Below are positions 51,943 to 60,473 of a stretch of DNA of 64,000 bases, piece by piece (positions within the stretch are counted from its first letter, which is position 1; each line of letters begins with the position of its first letter). Both the position numbers and the translations under genes were made by a program. The notes below the pieces were generated by a model. That model saw only the letters and a list, made by a program, of their open reading frames with translations, had not been told where the DNA came from and made no database searches. The DNA lies in contig NZ_JAKGCR010000005.1 of assembly GCF_022668875.1 (NCBI RefSeq), forward strand, positions 248,001-312,000, written 5' to 3'. The stretch comes from Domibacillus sp. PGB-M46. GTDB lineage: Bacteria > Bacillota > Bacilli > Bacillales > Domibacillaceae.

Positions 51943-53541
51943 ATGTCCTTCTTTCTTTACCGTCTGAATGAGTTCCGTTATAGTGGAATCAACAGGATGG
52001 ACGAAAGTAGTGATGAAATGACAACGCAAACAAATTTGATATTTTGGCGTCTTGCTTATTTTTTTGTTGTAGAGCAGGAGTATACATTAACAAGGCTGAG
52101 CCAGGATCGCAGAGAAATGCTGCTTGAAAATCGTTCAGTAAAAAAAGCGGCCATTATTAGACTTTCTCAGCAAAATCTTGGCTGGGCAGCTTCTCTGGGA
52201 CGTGACATTGAACAAACGGCCTGGGTCGGCGAGCGCCTCCGAAAGCAAAGAGGGATGAGAAAGCTTAATATGCTCAATGTAATGGTGTCTCCTCATCAGC
52301 CCGTTGACGAATTTTCACAGTTCATGAAACCGGTTCAAAGCGGAAAAACACAAACAGCTGTCCTGCTGTTTACTGAAGAAAACCTGGGGGGTCCGCTTCA
52401 AGAGCTGGAACGGTTTATGGAGTCTGTACCGGAGCAGCGGGAATTTGAAGGGGCTGACGATGAAGCGGCTGCATATGAGCGGGCTGTTTTATCCCATGAA
52501 GTAAAACGAAAAGAAGAAGAAAATCGATTTTTTTACTATGGAAAGCCTTTTTTCACGTATGTTTTTACCGCGGTTAATGTCATCATGTTTTTTTTAATGA
52601 CGATCGCAGGAGGCAGTACAGCGACTGATGTGCTTATACAATTTGGCGCAAAATTCAATCCTCTTATTTTAGAGGGGGAATGGTGGCGTTTTATCACACC
52701 GGTTTTTCTGCATATTGGACTGCTGCATCTTTTAATGAATTCAATGGCTTTGTACTATTTAGGAACAGCGGTTGAACAAATTTACGGCCGGCTGAGATTT
52801 TTGTGGATTTATTTGTTTTCCGGCTTTACAGGGAGCCTGCTCAGCTTTTTGCTGACTCCTAATTTGTCAGCAGGAGCGAGTGGAGCTATTTTTGGGCTGT
52901 TTGGGGCCCTTCTTTATTTCGGGGTAACCAAGCCAAAGTTGTTTTTTCGGACGATGGGCATGAATGTCCTTGTTGTGATTGGAATCAACCTGGCCTTTGG
53001 ATTTACAGTACCGGGAATTGACAATGCCGGACACATTGGCGGACTTATCGGCGGTTTTTTAGCAACGGGCATTGTTCATTTTCCGAAAAAGCGGCGTATT
53101 CTGCAACAGCTGTTGTTTTTGGCAGCAGCTTCGACTTTTGTGGCAGTCGGTTTGTTCTTTGGGTTCCAGCACGGGTATGCCGCTCTTGACGCGCAGTCTG
53201 TGAATATTCAGGCCGCAGACAAGCTTCAGGACGGAAATAAGCAGGAAGCTGAACGGATCTTGTCGAACTTTATTCAAAAAGGCGGCCAGCCTTCTGCCGA
53301 AACGTATTTTTACCTGGGTGTAATTAAAGCGGGGGACGGTCGCCTGGAGGAGGCTGCCTCTCATTTTAAGCAAGCTGTCCGGTTAAGGAGTAATTTTTCC
53401 GAAGCACATTATAACCTGGCGCTTATTTATTCTAGCCAGGGACGGCAGGAAGAAGCGCTGCAGGCAGCCGAACAAGCCGCAGCATACGCTCCTAATGAGC
53501 AAACATATGAAGATTTAGTTCGCAAGCTGAATAATGAGTGA
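51943..53541 (+). CDS. gluP: Rhomboid intramembrane serine protease GluP with TPR repeats
   Basis: A protein of up to 532 residues. The N-terminal cytoplasmic domain (about 1-195) is followed by a rhomboid core of six or seven membrane segments with the catalytic Ser in AGASGAIFG, the His in NAGHIGGLIGG, and the HIGLLHLLMNS segment. C-terminal TPR repeats (about 435-530, AETYFYLGVIKAGDGRLEEAASHF) are typical of GluP. In B. subtilis it cleaves the membrane proteins MgtE and YqgP substrates. The start is uncertain: ATG 51943, 51997 and 52018 are in frame and none has a strong ribosome binding site. Confidence 0.92.
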   Translation: MSFFLYRLNEFRYSGINRMDESSDEMTTQTNLIFWRLAYFFVVEQEYTLTRLSQDRREMLLENRSVKKAAIIRLSQQNLGWAASLGRDIEQTAWVGERLRKQRGMRKLNMLNVMVSPHQPVDEFSQFMKPVQSGKTQTAVLLFTEENLGGPLQELERFMESVPEQREFEGADDEAAAYERAVLSHEVKRKEEENRFFYYGKPFFTYVFTAVNVIMFFLMTIAGGSTATDVLIQFGAKFNPLILEGEWWRFITPVFLHIGLLHLLMNSMALYYLGTAVEQIYGRLRFLWIYLFSGFTGSLLSFLLTPNLSAGASGAIFGLFGALLYFGVTKPKLFFRTMGMNVLVVIGINLAFGFTVPGIDNAGHIGGLIGGFLATGIVHFPKKRRILQQLLFLAAASTFVAVGLFFGFQHGYAALDAQSVNIQAADKLQDGNKQEAERILSNFIQKGGQPSAETYFYLGVIKAGDGRLEEAASHFKQAVRLRSNFSEAHYNLALIYSSQGRQEEALQAAEQAAAYAPNEQTYEDLVRKLNNE

Positions 53542-53557
53542 AAAGCAGGGTGAAAAG

Positions 53558-53773
53558 ATGGAAACGATTTTTGATGTACAGCAGCTGCTGAAAAGATACG
53601 GTGTTTTCGTTTATATCGGCAATCGTGTAGCAGATTTACAATTAATGGAGCTTGAACTGAAAGAACTGTATCAGTCTCAGCTGATAGAGCCAAAAGAATA
53701 TCAAATGGCGCTGCTTATATTACGACAGCATATTGCAATTGAAAAAGAAAAAGAAAAAGAACAGGGGAAATGA
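53558..53773 (+). CDS. yqgQ: YqgQ family protein (DUF910)
   Basis: A 71-residue helical protein of the YqgQ family (TIFDVQQLLKRYGVFVYIGNR, then ELKELYQSQLI), ending in a Lys/Glu run. It is suggested to bind nucleic acid from its structure, but function is unproven. ATG 53558 matches the family N-terminus; ATG 53534 overlaps gluP. glcK starts just after its stop. Confidence 0.9.
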   Translation: METIFDVQQLLKRYGVFVYIGNRVADLQLMELELKELYQSQLIEPKEYQMALLILRQHIAIEKEKEKEQGK

Positions 53774-53774
53774 C

Positions 53775-54704
53775 ATGTCAGAGAAACGGCTCGCTGCTTT
53801 TGATATTGGCGGCACAACGGTTAAATTAGCTTTTTTAACAACAGAGGGAGAAATCATACGAAAATGGTCGATTCCAACCGACCGTATGGACAAAGGAAGT
53901 AGAATAGTAGCAGATATTGCCCGTTCTTTTTATAAAGAATTAGAAGCAGATGGATTAACAACTGCCGATGTGCTCGCAGCAGGAGTAGGGGCGCCGGGTC
54001 CTGCCGATCCAGTATTGGGGACGATTTCTGGTGCGGTAAATATCGGCTGGCCGAATGGATATCCTCTAAAAAAGCTTCTAGAAGAAGCAATTGAATTGCC
54101 TGTTTTTATTGAAAACGATGCAAACTGTGCTGCACTTGGCGAAATGTGGAAAGGCGCGGGAGGAGGCGCAGGCGACGTAGTTTGCATTACACTTGGCACA
54201 GGTGTCGGCGGCGGCGTTGTGTCAAAGGGAATGATTATTACAGGGGTAAATGGAGCAGCGGGAGAAATCGGCCACATTACGGTTGTAACAGAGAATGGGT
54301 TTCTTTGTAACTGCGGCAAGCGCGGCTGTCTTGAAACAGTAGCTTCTGCAACGGGAATTGTTAATTTGTACAAACAACAAGGCAAAGACGCGCCTGATGC
54401 ACGCACAGTATTCGGACAAGCTGCGGCAGGAGATACGGCAGCGCAATATGCGGTTGACCGCTGTGCTTTTTATTTAGGTCTTGCAGTTGGAAACATTGCT
54501 AACACCTTGAACCCAGCTAAGATTGTAATTGGCGGCGGCGTTTCAGAAGCAGGTGCGGCTCTTATGCAGCCTTTAGAGAAATACGTAAGAGAGTTCACGT
54601 TCCCGCGGGCGATGGATGTGCTTGCACTTCAAAAAGCACAGCTTGGCAACGATGCCGGTGTGATCGGTGCAGCTTACTTAGCAAAAGTAATGTCAGTTTC
54701 ATAA
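53775..54704 (+). CDS. glcK: Glucokinase (ROK family)
   Basis: A 309-residue ROK glucokinase. ATP-binding FDIGGTTVKLAF starts near residue 8, the sugar site has GVGAPGPAD and ENDANCAALGE, GTGVGGG is the second phosphate loop, and the ROK zinc motif is CNCGKRGCLE with GEIGH. AGGGGAAATGAC precedes ATG 53775, one base after the yqgQ stop; an in-frame ATG at 53733 lies inside yqgQ. It ends at a strong terminator. Confidence 0.96.
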   Translation: MSEKRLAAFDIGGTTVKLAFLTTEGEIIRKWSIPTDRMDKGSRIVADIARSFYKELEADGLTTADVLAAGVGAPGPADPVLGTISGAVNIGWPNGYPLKKLLEEAIELPVFIENDANCAALGEMWKGAGGGAGDVVCITLGTGVGGGVVSKGMIITGVNGAAGEIGHITVVTENGFLCNCGKRGCLETVASATGIVNLYKQQGKDAPDARTVFGQAAAGDTAAQYAVDRCAFYLGLAVGNIANTLNPAKIVIGGGVSEAGAALMQPLEKYVREFTFPRAMDVLALQKAQLGNDAGVIGAAYLAKVMSVS

Positions 54705-54709
54705 AATAA

Positions 54710-54736
54710 AAAACAGTCCCGCTGGGACTGTTTTTT
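54710..54736 (+). terminator. Intrinsic terminator after glcK
   Basis: AAAACAGTCCC pairs with GGGACTGTTTT with a GCT loop, then a T run. Confidence 0.95.
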
Positions 54737-54742
54737 ATTTTA

Positions 54743-54768
54743 TGAAACTTTTTTTAATCGTATGCGTA
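54743..54768 (+). promoter_or_regulatory. ECF-type (sigma-W/sigma-M like) promoter of the LtaS-family gene
   Basis: TGAAAC (54743-54748), 16-base spacer beginning with seven T, CGTA (54765-54768). The surrounding bases ATTTTATGAAACTTTTTT are the same as at the nfeD-floA promoter (12034-12051). The following 5' leader is about 160 bases. The region 54769-54933 shows no gene. Confidence 0.7.
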
Positions 54769-54933
54769 TGAATAAGAGGCGGAATTATCGCGGAACTATT
54801 ATAAAGCTTTGCTTTTTCGTTCTGATTGATTTTTTGTAAAAAAAGTATTAAGATTGTGAAAGACAATTTACACTGGGTTAAAGTGTATGCAATTCCCCGA
54901 TCACTTTTATAGAAGTAACGAGGAGGCTGAAAG

Positions 54934-56802
54934 ATGAAAAGAACAATACGCAGCAACATTTCTCTTATTGCTGTAACCGTTTTGTTCTTATGGATGAAAA
55001 CATACATCGTCTATAAAACAAGCTTTAACATGGATATTGAAAACTCACTGCAGGAATTTATTTTGCTGATTAACCCGCTGAGCTTTATTATGCTGGTAAT
55101 GGGAATTGGCTTTTTCTTAAAAAGTGACAAAGCACGCAATCGTTATTTGCTGGGCATGAGCTTTTTCCTAAGTTTTCTGCTTTATGCGAACGTTGTGTTT
55201 TATCGCTTTTTTAATGACTTTATTACGCTGCCTCTTTTATTTCAAACAAGCAACTTTGCTGATTTGGGTAACAGTGTTACAGAAGAATTTAATGTAGCGG
55301 ATATTTTATATTTCGCCGATGTCATTCTTTTATTCCTCCTGCTTAAGTTCAAGCCGTCATTTGTGAAGTTTCGCCCAATGTCAAAAATGAACCGCCGCGC
55401 TTATTTTTTATCAGCTGCTGCGCTAATGTTTTTGAACCTTGGACTAGCAGAAGTGGAACGTCCGCAGCTTTTAACAAGAACCTTCGACCGTGAAATGCTT
55501 GTGAAAAACATCGGAACGTTCAACTATCACCTTTATGACATTTTTCTTCAATCTAAATCATCTGCCCAGCGTGCACTGGCAGATGGCAGCGAATTAACTG
55601 AAATTGAAAACTATGCTGACGCCAATTATGCCGAACCAAATACAGAGTTGTTTGGCGCCGCCAAAGGAAAAAACCTGATTATGGTGTCCGTTGAATCAAC
55701 ACAGGCTTTTGTTTTAAACAATACCGTAAACGGCCAGGAAATTACGCCATTTCTGAATGATTTTGCAAAAGAGAGTTTAAACTTCACTAACTTCTACCAT
55801 CAAACCGGGCAGGGGAAAACGTCTGATGCAGAATTTTTAACGGAAAATGCACTGTACCCGCTAAGCCGCGGTGCCGTGTTTTTTACTCACTCCGGCAACC
55901 AATTTAATTCAATGGCTGAAAAGCTTGAGGAAAATGGCTATTTTTCAAATGCGATGCATGCGAACAATAAAAGTTTCTGGAACCGGGACATTATGTATGA
56001 TTCGATTGGATATGAACGTTTTTACAATGTAAATGATTATAAGGTGAATGAAGACAACAGTGTAAACTGGGGAATGAAAGATATTCCGTTTTTTGAACAA
56101 TCGGCCGAGCTGATGAAAACCATGCCGCAGCCATTTTATTCGAAAATGATTACGCTGACCAATCATCATCCGTTCTACTACGATAAAGAAGACCAGATGA
56201 TTGATGAATTTAATTCATCAAGCGGCACACTAAATCGTTATTTCGTTACCGTTCGTTACACGGACGAAGCATTAAAAACGTTTGTGGAAGATTTGAAAAA
56301 AGCAGGCCTTTATGAGAACTCTGTGATTGTTTTGTATGGGGATCATTATGGCATTTCAGAGAATCATAATGAAGCTATGTCTCAATATTTAGGTAAAGAA
56401 GTGACGCCATACGTATCAGCTGATCTTCAAAAAGTACCGTTTATGATTCACATTCCAGGCGTTAAAGGCCGGGAAATTGATACGGTCGGCGGACAGGTGG
56501 ATGTGCGGCCAACACTGCTTCATCTTCTTGGCATTGATACAAAAGGAGATATTCAGTTTGGACAAGATTTGCTTTCTGGCGAGCATGAAAGCTTTGCCGC
56601 ATTCCGTGACGGCCGTTTTGTGACAGAGAATTATGTGTATGCCGGCGACGTATGCTGGGATAAAAAGACGGGCGAGCAAACAGATGCTTCCTACTGTGCG
56701 CCTTATATTGAAAAAGCAGCTGCTGAATTAAATTATTCAGATCGGGTTATTTACGGGGACTTGCTTCGTTTTTATGATCCAGATGCTGCAAGAAAAGAAT
56801 AA
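54934..56802 (+). CDS. yqgS: LtaS-family lipoteichoic acid synthase (YqgS-like)
   Basis: A 622-residue polyglycerolphosphate synthase or primase of the LtaS family. Five N-terminal membrane segments (to about residue 175) precede an extracellular sulfatase-like domain. The catalytic Thr is in [10 protein letters not shown], metal ligands in VSVESTQAF and LYGDHYGI, and TLTNHHPFY is conserved. B. subtilis has four such paralogues, and this one is in the yqgS position. The upstream ECF-type promoter suggests induction by envelope stress. GAGGAGGCTGAAAG precedes ATG 54934. Confidence 0.92.
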   Translation: MKRTIRSNISLIAVTVLFLWMKTYIVYKTSFNMDIENSLQEFILLINPLSFIMLVMGIGFFLKSDKARNRYLLGMSFFLSFLLYANVVFYRFFNDFITLPLLFQTSNFADLGNSVTEEFNVADILYFADVILLFLLLKFKPSFVKFRPMSKMNRRAYFLSAAALMFLNLGLAEVERPQLLTRTFDREMLVKNIGTFNYHLYDIFLQSKSSAQRALADGSELTEIENYADANYAEPNTELFGAAKGKNLIMVSVESTQAFVLNNTVNGQEITPFLNDFAKESLNFTNFYHQTGQGKTSDAEFLTENALYPLSRGAVFFTHSGNQFNSMAEKLEENGYFSNAMHANNKSFWNRDIMYDSIGYERFYNVNDYKVNEDNSVNWGMKDIPFFEQSAELMKTMPQPFYSKMITLTNHHPFYYDKEDQMIDEFNSSSGTLNRYFVTVRYTDEALKTFVEDLKKAGLYENSVIVLYGDHYGISENHNEAMSQYLGKEVTPYVSADLQKVPFMIHIPGVKGREIDTVGGQVDVRPTLLHLLGIDTKGDIQFGQDLLSGEHESFAAFRDGRFVTENYVYAGDVCWDKKTGEQTDASYCAPYIEKAAAELNYSDRVIYGDLLRFYDPDAARKE

Positions 56803-56835
56803 AAAAAGCCCCTGATTTTTATCAGGGGCTTTTTT
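56802..56835. terminator. Bidirectional terminator after yqgS
   Basis: AAAAAAAGCCCCTGAT pairs with ATCAGGGGCTTTTTT. It serves yqgS and the reverse-strand yqgW. Confidence 0.93.
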
Positions 56836-57010
56836 AATGGGCAGCCGGATAGCCGTGATGCAAAACCGTCATGATGGTAAACCAGCCGATTACACCAGCT
56901 GTACCCAGACTAAAAACGATGCCGAGCAGATTTTTGTTTTTCACAGCGCTGATGGTACTGAAAACGGCAAGAAGGGCAATAAGGGCAAAAATAATCGTTA
57001 ACCCGTTCAT
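56834..57010 (-). CDS. yqgW: DUF2759 small membrane protein (YqgW)
   Basis: A 58-residue protein with two membrane segments (about residues 3-20 and 30-50) and the family end GWFTIMTVLHHGYPAAH. Function unknown. ATG 57010 lies behind AAGGAGGCCTGGAAAA on the reverse strand, and the longer open frame upstream is rejected for that reason. It is divergent from yqgX. Confidence 0.85.
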   Translation of the reverse strand: MNGLTIIFALIALLAVFSTISAVKNKNLLGIVFSLGTAGVIGWFTIMTVLHHGYPAAH

Positions 57011-57179
57011 TTTTCCAGGCCTCCTTATATGAAAATCCATAAAAACCCATGTAAGCGCAAAACACACCCCTATTGTATAAGGTTTTTTCATATTTGTCGA
57101 GATGAAAGCGGATAATTCTTTTAACAGCTGCGGTTTCCTGTTACGATATCAAGTGAATAAAGAAAAAGGTGGAGATGAT

Positions 57180-57809
57180 ATGGATTGGACGCAATTGCCG
57201 CTTGGTCCTCTGCAAACAAATTGCTACATACTTTCTCATGAGTCAAAATGTATTGTTTTTGACCCGGGTTCAGAAGGAGATCAGCTTGTAAGCTGGCTGA
57301 AGGAAAACAAGCTTGATCCGCTTGCTGTTTTGCTGACCCATGCTCATTTTGACCATATTGGGGCTGTTCGCCCGCTGAAAGAAGCTTTTAACATGCCGGT
57401 TTATCTGCATGAAAAAGAAGCAGAGTGGCTTGAAAATGCCGATTTGAATGGATCAAGCCGCTTTGGCATGGGAAGCATTACGGCACCGCCGGCTGATGTT
57501 TTGATCCGTCATGAAGAAAATTTAACGATTGATCTCTTTACATTCAAACTGCTGCACACACCGGGCCATTCACCGGGCAGCGTATCTTATTATTTTGAAG
57601 AAGGCGGCGCCTTGTTTGCCGGTGATACTCTTTTCATGGGGAGCATCGGGCGTACAGACCTTGCTGGCGGCGATCACCAGACACTTCTTACGAGCATTCA
57701 TGAAAAAATTATGTCACTGCCTGAGGAAACCATTGTGCTCCCGGGCCATGGCCCGGCAACATCCGTGATCACGGAAATGGACAGCAATCCTTTTTTAAAT
57801 GGTTTTTAA
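57180..57809 (+). CDS. yqgX: MBL-fold metallo-hydrolase (YqgX, glyoxalase II-like)
   Basis: A 209-residue metallo-beta-lactamase-fold hydrolase. The zinc motif THAHFDHIG, the HTPGHSPGS loop, FAGDTLF and the final LPGHGPAT are intact. In B. subtilis YqgX is discussed as a bacillithiol-dependent or thioesterase glyoxalase II-like enzyme; the substrate is not proven. ATG 57180 follows AAGGTGGAGATGAT. A bidirectional terminator follows. Confidence 0.9.
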   Translation: MDWTQLPLGPLQTNCYILSHESKCIVFDPGSEGDQLVSWLKENKLDPLAVLLTHAHFDHIGAVRPLKEAFNMPVYLHEKEAEWLENADLNGSSRFGMGSITAPPADVLIRHEENLTIDLFTFKLLHTPGHSPGSVSYYFEEGGALFAGDTLFMGSIGRTDLAGGDHQTLLTSIHEKIMSLPEETIVLPGHGPATSVITEMDSNPFLNGF

Positions 57810-57810
57810 A

Positions 57811-57848
57811 AAAACAGAGAACGCCATTAAGGTGTTCTCTGTTTTTTT
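57811..57848. terminator. Bidirectional terminator between yqgX and mgsR
   Basis: AAAACAGAGAACGCC pairs with GGTGTTCTCTGTTTT around ATTAA, with A and T runs at the two ends. Confidence 0.93.
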
Positions 57849-58227
57849 ATCCGGTATATTTCATAATCTGCTTTTTTTTTGTCAGGCTTCTTAGCTTTTC
57901 AAGATTATATCCAACCACAAGCGATTCTCCGTCCGTTAAAATCGGACGCCGCAGCAATTTAGGCTCTTCAATAATCAGATCGACAACGGCTGAAAGGGGC
58001 ATCTCATCGACACTCACATTTAACGATTTAAACGTTCTGCTTCGGGTGGCAAGCAGCTCATCAAGACCTTCTGAAGTCATAGACAGAAGATTTAGCAGCT
58101 CCTGGCGTGTAGGAGTTTCACGGAAAAGGTGGCGTTCCTGAACATCAACTGAATGGGCAGACAGCCATTTTTTTGTTTTTCGGCATGATGTACAGCTTGG
58201 ATACGTATAAAAGGTAACAGCAGACAT
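57847..58227 (-). CDS. mgsR: Spx-family regulator MgsR (ArsC-like)
   Basis: A 126-residue Spx/ArsC-family protein. The redox CxxC is CTSC near residue 12, followed by KTKKWLSAHSVDVQERHLF. The C-terminal RRPILTDGESLVVGYN is the Spx/ArsC fold. In B. subtilis MgsR (YqgZ) modulates part of the SigB regulon and has the same length and location. ATG 58227 follows AAAAAGGAGGAG on the reverse strand. An operator-like set of TGTACA repeats lies just upstream. Confidence 0.88.
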   Translation of the reverse strand: MSAVTFYTYPSCTSCRKTKKWLSAHSVDVQERHLFRETPTRQELLNLLSMTSEGLDELLATRSRTFKSLNVSVDEMPLSAVVDLIIEEPKLLRRPILTDGESLVVGYNLEKLRSLTKKKQIMKYTG

Positions 58228-58259
58228 AAATACTCCTCCTTTTTTATTCTTAAATGAAT

Positions 58260-58292
58260 TGTACAATAATTGTACAATTGTTGTACAGTTAT
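58260..58292. repeat. Three TGTACA repeats with 11-base period
   Basis: TGTACA occurs at 58260, 58271 and 58282, in units TGTACAATAAT, TGTACAATTGT, TGTACAGTTAT. The hexamer is itself palindromic. The repeats lie in the mgsR leader/promoter region and upstream of the divergent HTH gene, so they are a candidate operator. Confidence 0.7.
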
Positions 58293-58349
58293 TACTCTTT
58301 TAATTGTGTTCAATTTCGTAAGACGCTTATAAGTATGACTTTTATCATT

Positions 58350-58377
58350 TTTTCACCATAAAATTGTTGTTTATAAT
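58350..58377 (+). promoter_or_regulatory. Probable promoter of the HTH regulator gene
   Basis: TTTTCA (58350-58355), 16-base spacer, perfect TATAAT (58372-58377), followed by a GGCGAGGCG ribosome binding site and ATG 58403. Confidence 0.5.
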
Positions 58378-58402
58378 AATTAAAGAATGGCGAGGCGATA
58401 AA

Positions 58403-58935
58403 ATGCATTCTGTTTTAAAGCAACAGGGGCACTTGCTGATGCCGCCCATTATTCCATTTATGAATATATTTTAAAAGAACATAGAGACTTGACAGTACAG
58501 GATATAGCCGCTCAATTTGGCATTCACCCGAACGTGGCACGCCTTCACTTAACAAAGCTTGAAGGTGTCAATTTAATTGGTTCCTGCCTGCAGAAAACAG
58601 GAAAAGGCGGCCGGTTTTTTCTAGAAGCAGAAACGAAAGGGACTGTTTCCTCTCTTCCAAATAAAAAACGTCCTCAATTGCTTAAAACGTTGAATATAAG
58701 AATTGGTTATACAGCGCATGCGAAAGAAGTAGAAAAGGGGCTCGTTGTTCAATTTGCTATTTATAACTGTCCATTTAAAGAATTGCTTCAGGAAAAGGAT
58801 GCAGCAGCATGTCGGATTCATAAAGCCGTTTTTAAAGGAGTTATGGAAACCTTATTTGCCGCTATTTTAAGCCAGTATTCTACGATGCTTAATAGATGGC
58901 AGGAATGTATCTATCAGTCGGTTGCAGTAAACTGA
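58403..58935 (+). CDS. HTH (ArsR/MarR-like) transcriptional regulator with an apparent -1 frameshift
   Basis: From ATG 58403 (behind GGCGAGGCG) frame 0 gives only 23 residues. A -1 shift at TTTAAAG (58414-58420) joins MHSVLK to ATGALADAAHYSIYEYIL and the helix-turn-helix (LTVQDIAAQFGIHPNVARLHL), giving about 177 residues. The C-terminal part has IYNCPFKELL, a motif I know from a Bacillus family of such regulators. Relative to those the middle part after KTGKGGR seems shortened, which would suggest gene decay. The shortest unbroken reading starts at TTG 58489, losing part of the N-terminal helix. It may be a real frameshift, an error, or recoding. Confidence 0.7.
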
Positions 58936-59022
58936 ATAAAAGAAACGCTTACATTTTTGTCTGTTATCCTTTATAATAGTGGTATTAATGGACCAAGCTT
59001 TGAAAAAAGGGAGGGATACATA

Positions 59023-59268
59023 ATGGATCGGATGTTTCGCGTTATGGCATTTTGGACCGGTATTTTTTCTTTAATGTTTTACTTGGGCCACATGAATATT
59101 ACGGCTTTAATTTTTCTTGGCCAAACTGGCTTTTTCTTGTTACTCGGCTATTTACGTCTTTCTGAACGAATGTATATTTATGTTTTTGGTGCTTATTTAA
59201 CCGTTTTTTTTGCCGCCTTTACTTATTGGTCAACCTTTATGATGACGCCGGGAAGCGGAGGGCATTAA
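59023..59268 (+). CDS. DUF2626 small membrane protein (YqgY-like)
   Basis: An 81-residue protein with three membrane segments (about 9-27, 30-45, 50-70) and the family N-terminus DRMFRVMAFWTGIFS and end TPGSGGH. Function unknown. ATG 59023 follows GGGAGGGATACATA; a longer in-frame ATG at 58957 lies before that site. It ends at a terminator in front of comGA. Confidence 0.87.
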   Translation: MDRMFRVMAFWTGIFSLMFYLGHMNITALIFLGQTGFFLLLGYLRLSERMYIYVFGAYLTVFFAAFTYWSTFMMTPGSGGH

Positions 59269-59278
59269 AACAAGCAAA

Positions 59279-59311
59279 GCCTTTAAAGCGGAAAGCTTTA
59301 AAGGTTTTTTT
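59279..59311 (+). terminator. Intrinsic terminator before comGA
   Basis: CCTTTAAAGC pairs with GCTTTAAAGG around GGAAA, followed by a run of seven T. Confidence 0.9.
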
Positions 59312-59393
59312 GTTAAAGTTTTGTAAATATTTTCAAAAGGTCATGTCTAATCAGGCACATTGTTGTATGCTCAAAGGGAGAGAGGGTGATAAT

Positions 59394-60473
59394 TTGCAGG
59401 TTGAGCAAAAAATGGAGCAGATCTTAAAAGAAGCTGTTCAAATGCAGGCCACCGACCTTCATTTAATGCCAAAACAAAACGGTTATTTGCTTAAAATTCG
59501 TGTCGGCGGCCAGCTGATAAAAAGTGAAACCTTTTCCATACGGGAGGGCGAACGGCTGATTGCTTATTTGAAATTTACGGCTTCGATGGATATCGGTGAA
59601 AAACGAAAGCCTCAAAGCGGCTCCTTTCGCCAGACGGTTGATCAATTTTCCCTATCGCTGCGTGTTTCCACGCTGCCCGCTGTACCCCACAAAGAAAGCC
59701 TTGTGATCCGCCTTTTGCCACAGGAACATGTTCCACCTCTTTCCCAATTAACACTGTTTCCCTACACAGCGGTCAAGTTAACCTCGTTATTAAACCATTC
59801 AAACGGCCTCATTCTGCTTAGCGGCCCAACCGGGAGCGGAAAATCCACTACACTTTACTCTATGATTCAGCATTGTGCCTCCCATTTAAATAAGCATGTC
59901 ATTACACTCGAGGATCCCGTTGAAAAACAGCAGGATGCTTTCGTGCAAATTCAAGTAAATGAAAAAGCCGGCATTACGTATGCAACGGGCTTAAAAGCCA
60001 TTTTACGCCACGATCCTGACGTGATTATGGTTGGTGAAATACGTGATGAAGAAACTGCACGAGCCGCTGTGAAAAGTGCCCTTACGGGACACTTGGTTCT
60101 TTCGACCATTCATGCTCGCGACGCTGCGGGCGTTATCGGCAGGTTAAAAGAGCTTGGTATTACCCAGCATGAAATGATACAGACACTGGTCGGCATTACC
60201 GCACAGCGGCTTGTCCGCATCTGCTGTGCGGACTGTGGTGCGGTCTGCAATGAAGAATGTAAGCGAAAAACAAAGCAGGCGATCGTATGCGAATTACTAT
60301 TGGGAAAAGCGCTGTTTTCTACACTGGGGAACAAATTATCACATCAGCCGGTATCTGTTTATAAAAAGCTGCAGGATGAGCTGCGAAAGGGGGTAGCATA
60401 TGGATTTATCACACACGAGGAATGGGCTCGCTGGTGTTTTAGCGAAACGGACTTCAGCGAAAAATGGAGCTGA
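59394..60473 (+). CDS. comGA: Competence pseudopilus ATPase ComGA
   Basis: A 359-residue type II/IV secretion ATPase that powers assembly of the transformation pseudopilus. Walker A is GPTGSGKSTTLYS, the Asp and Walker B boxes are HVITLEDPVE and DPDVIMVGEIRDEETA, and the His box is STIHARDAAGVIGRL. A Cys cluster (CCADCGAVCNEEC) follows near residue 280. The start is TTG 59394 behind GAGGGTGAT; the upstream in-frame extension passes through the terminator and is rejected. comGB begins 74 bases before its end. Confidence 0.93.
   Translation: MQVEQKMEQILKEAVQMQATDLHLMPKQNGYLLKIRVGGQLIKSETFSIREGERLIAYLKFTASMDIGEKRKPQSGSFRQTVDQFSLSLRVSTLPAVPHKESLVIRLLPQEHVPPLSQLTLFPYTAVKLTSLLNHSNGLILLSGPTGSGKSTTLYSMIQHCASHLNKHVITLEDPVEKQQDAFVQIQVNEKAGITYATGLKAILRHDPDVIMVGEIRDEETARAAVKSALTGHLVLSTIHARDAAGVIGRLKELGITQHEMIQTLVGITAQRLVRICCADCGAVCNEECKRKTKQAIVCELLLGKALFSTLGNKLSHQPVSVYKKLQDELRKGVAYGFITHEEWARWCFSETDFSEKWS

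Noticed and set aside
53930-54406. A 158-codon reverse-strand open frame inside glcK
   Set aside because: It lies entirely antisense to a clear ROK glucokinase, has Pro/Ser/Thr-biased composition and no ribosome binding site; it is a shadow of codon use.
59304-59371. Possible ComK boxes upstream of comGA
   Set aside because: The region is AT-rich, but I cannot find two AAAA-N5-TTTT units with proper spacing, so I make no claim of ComK control.
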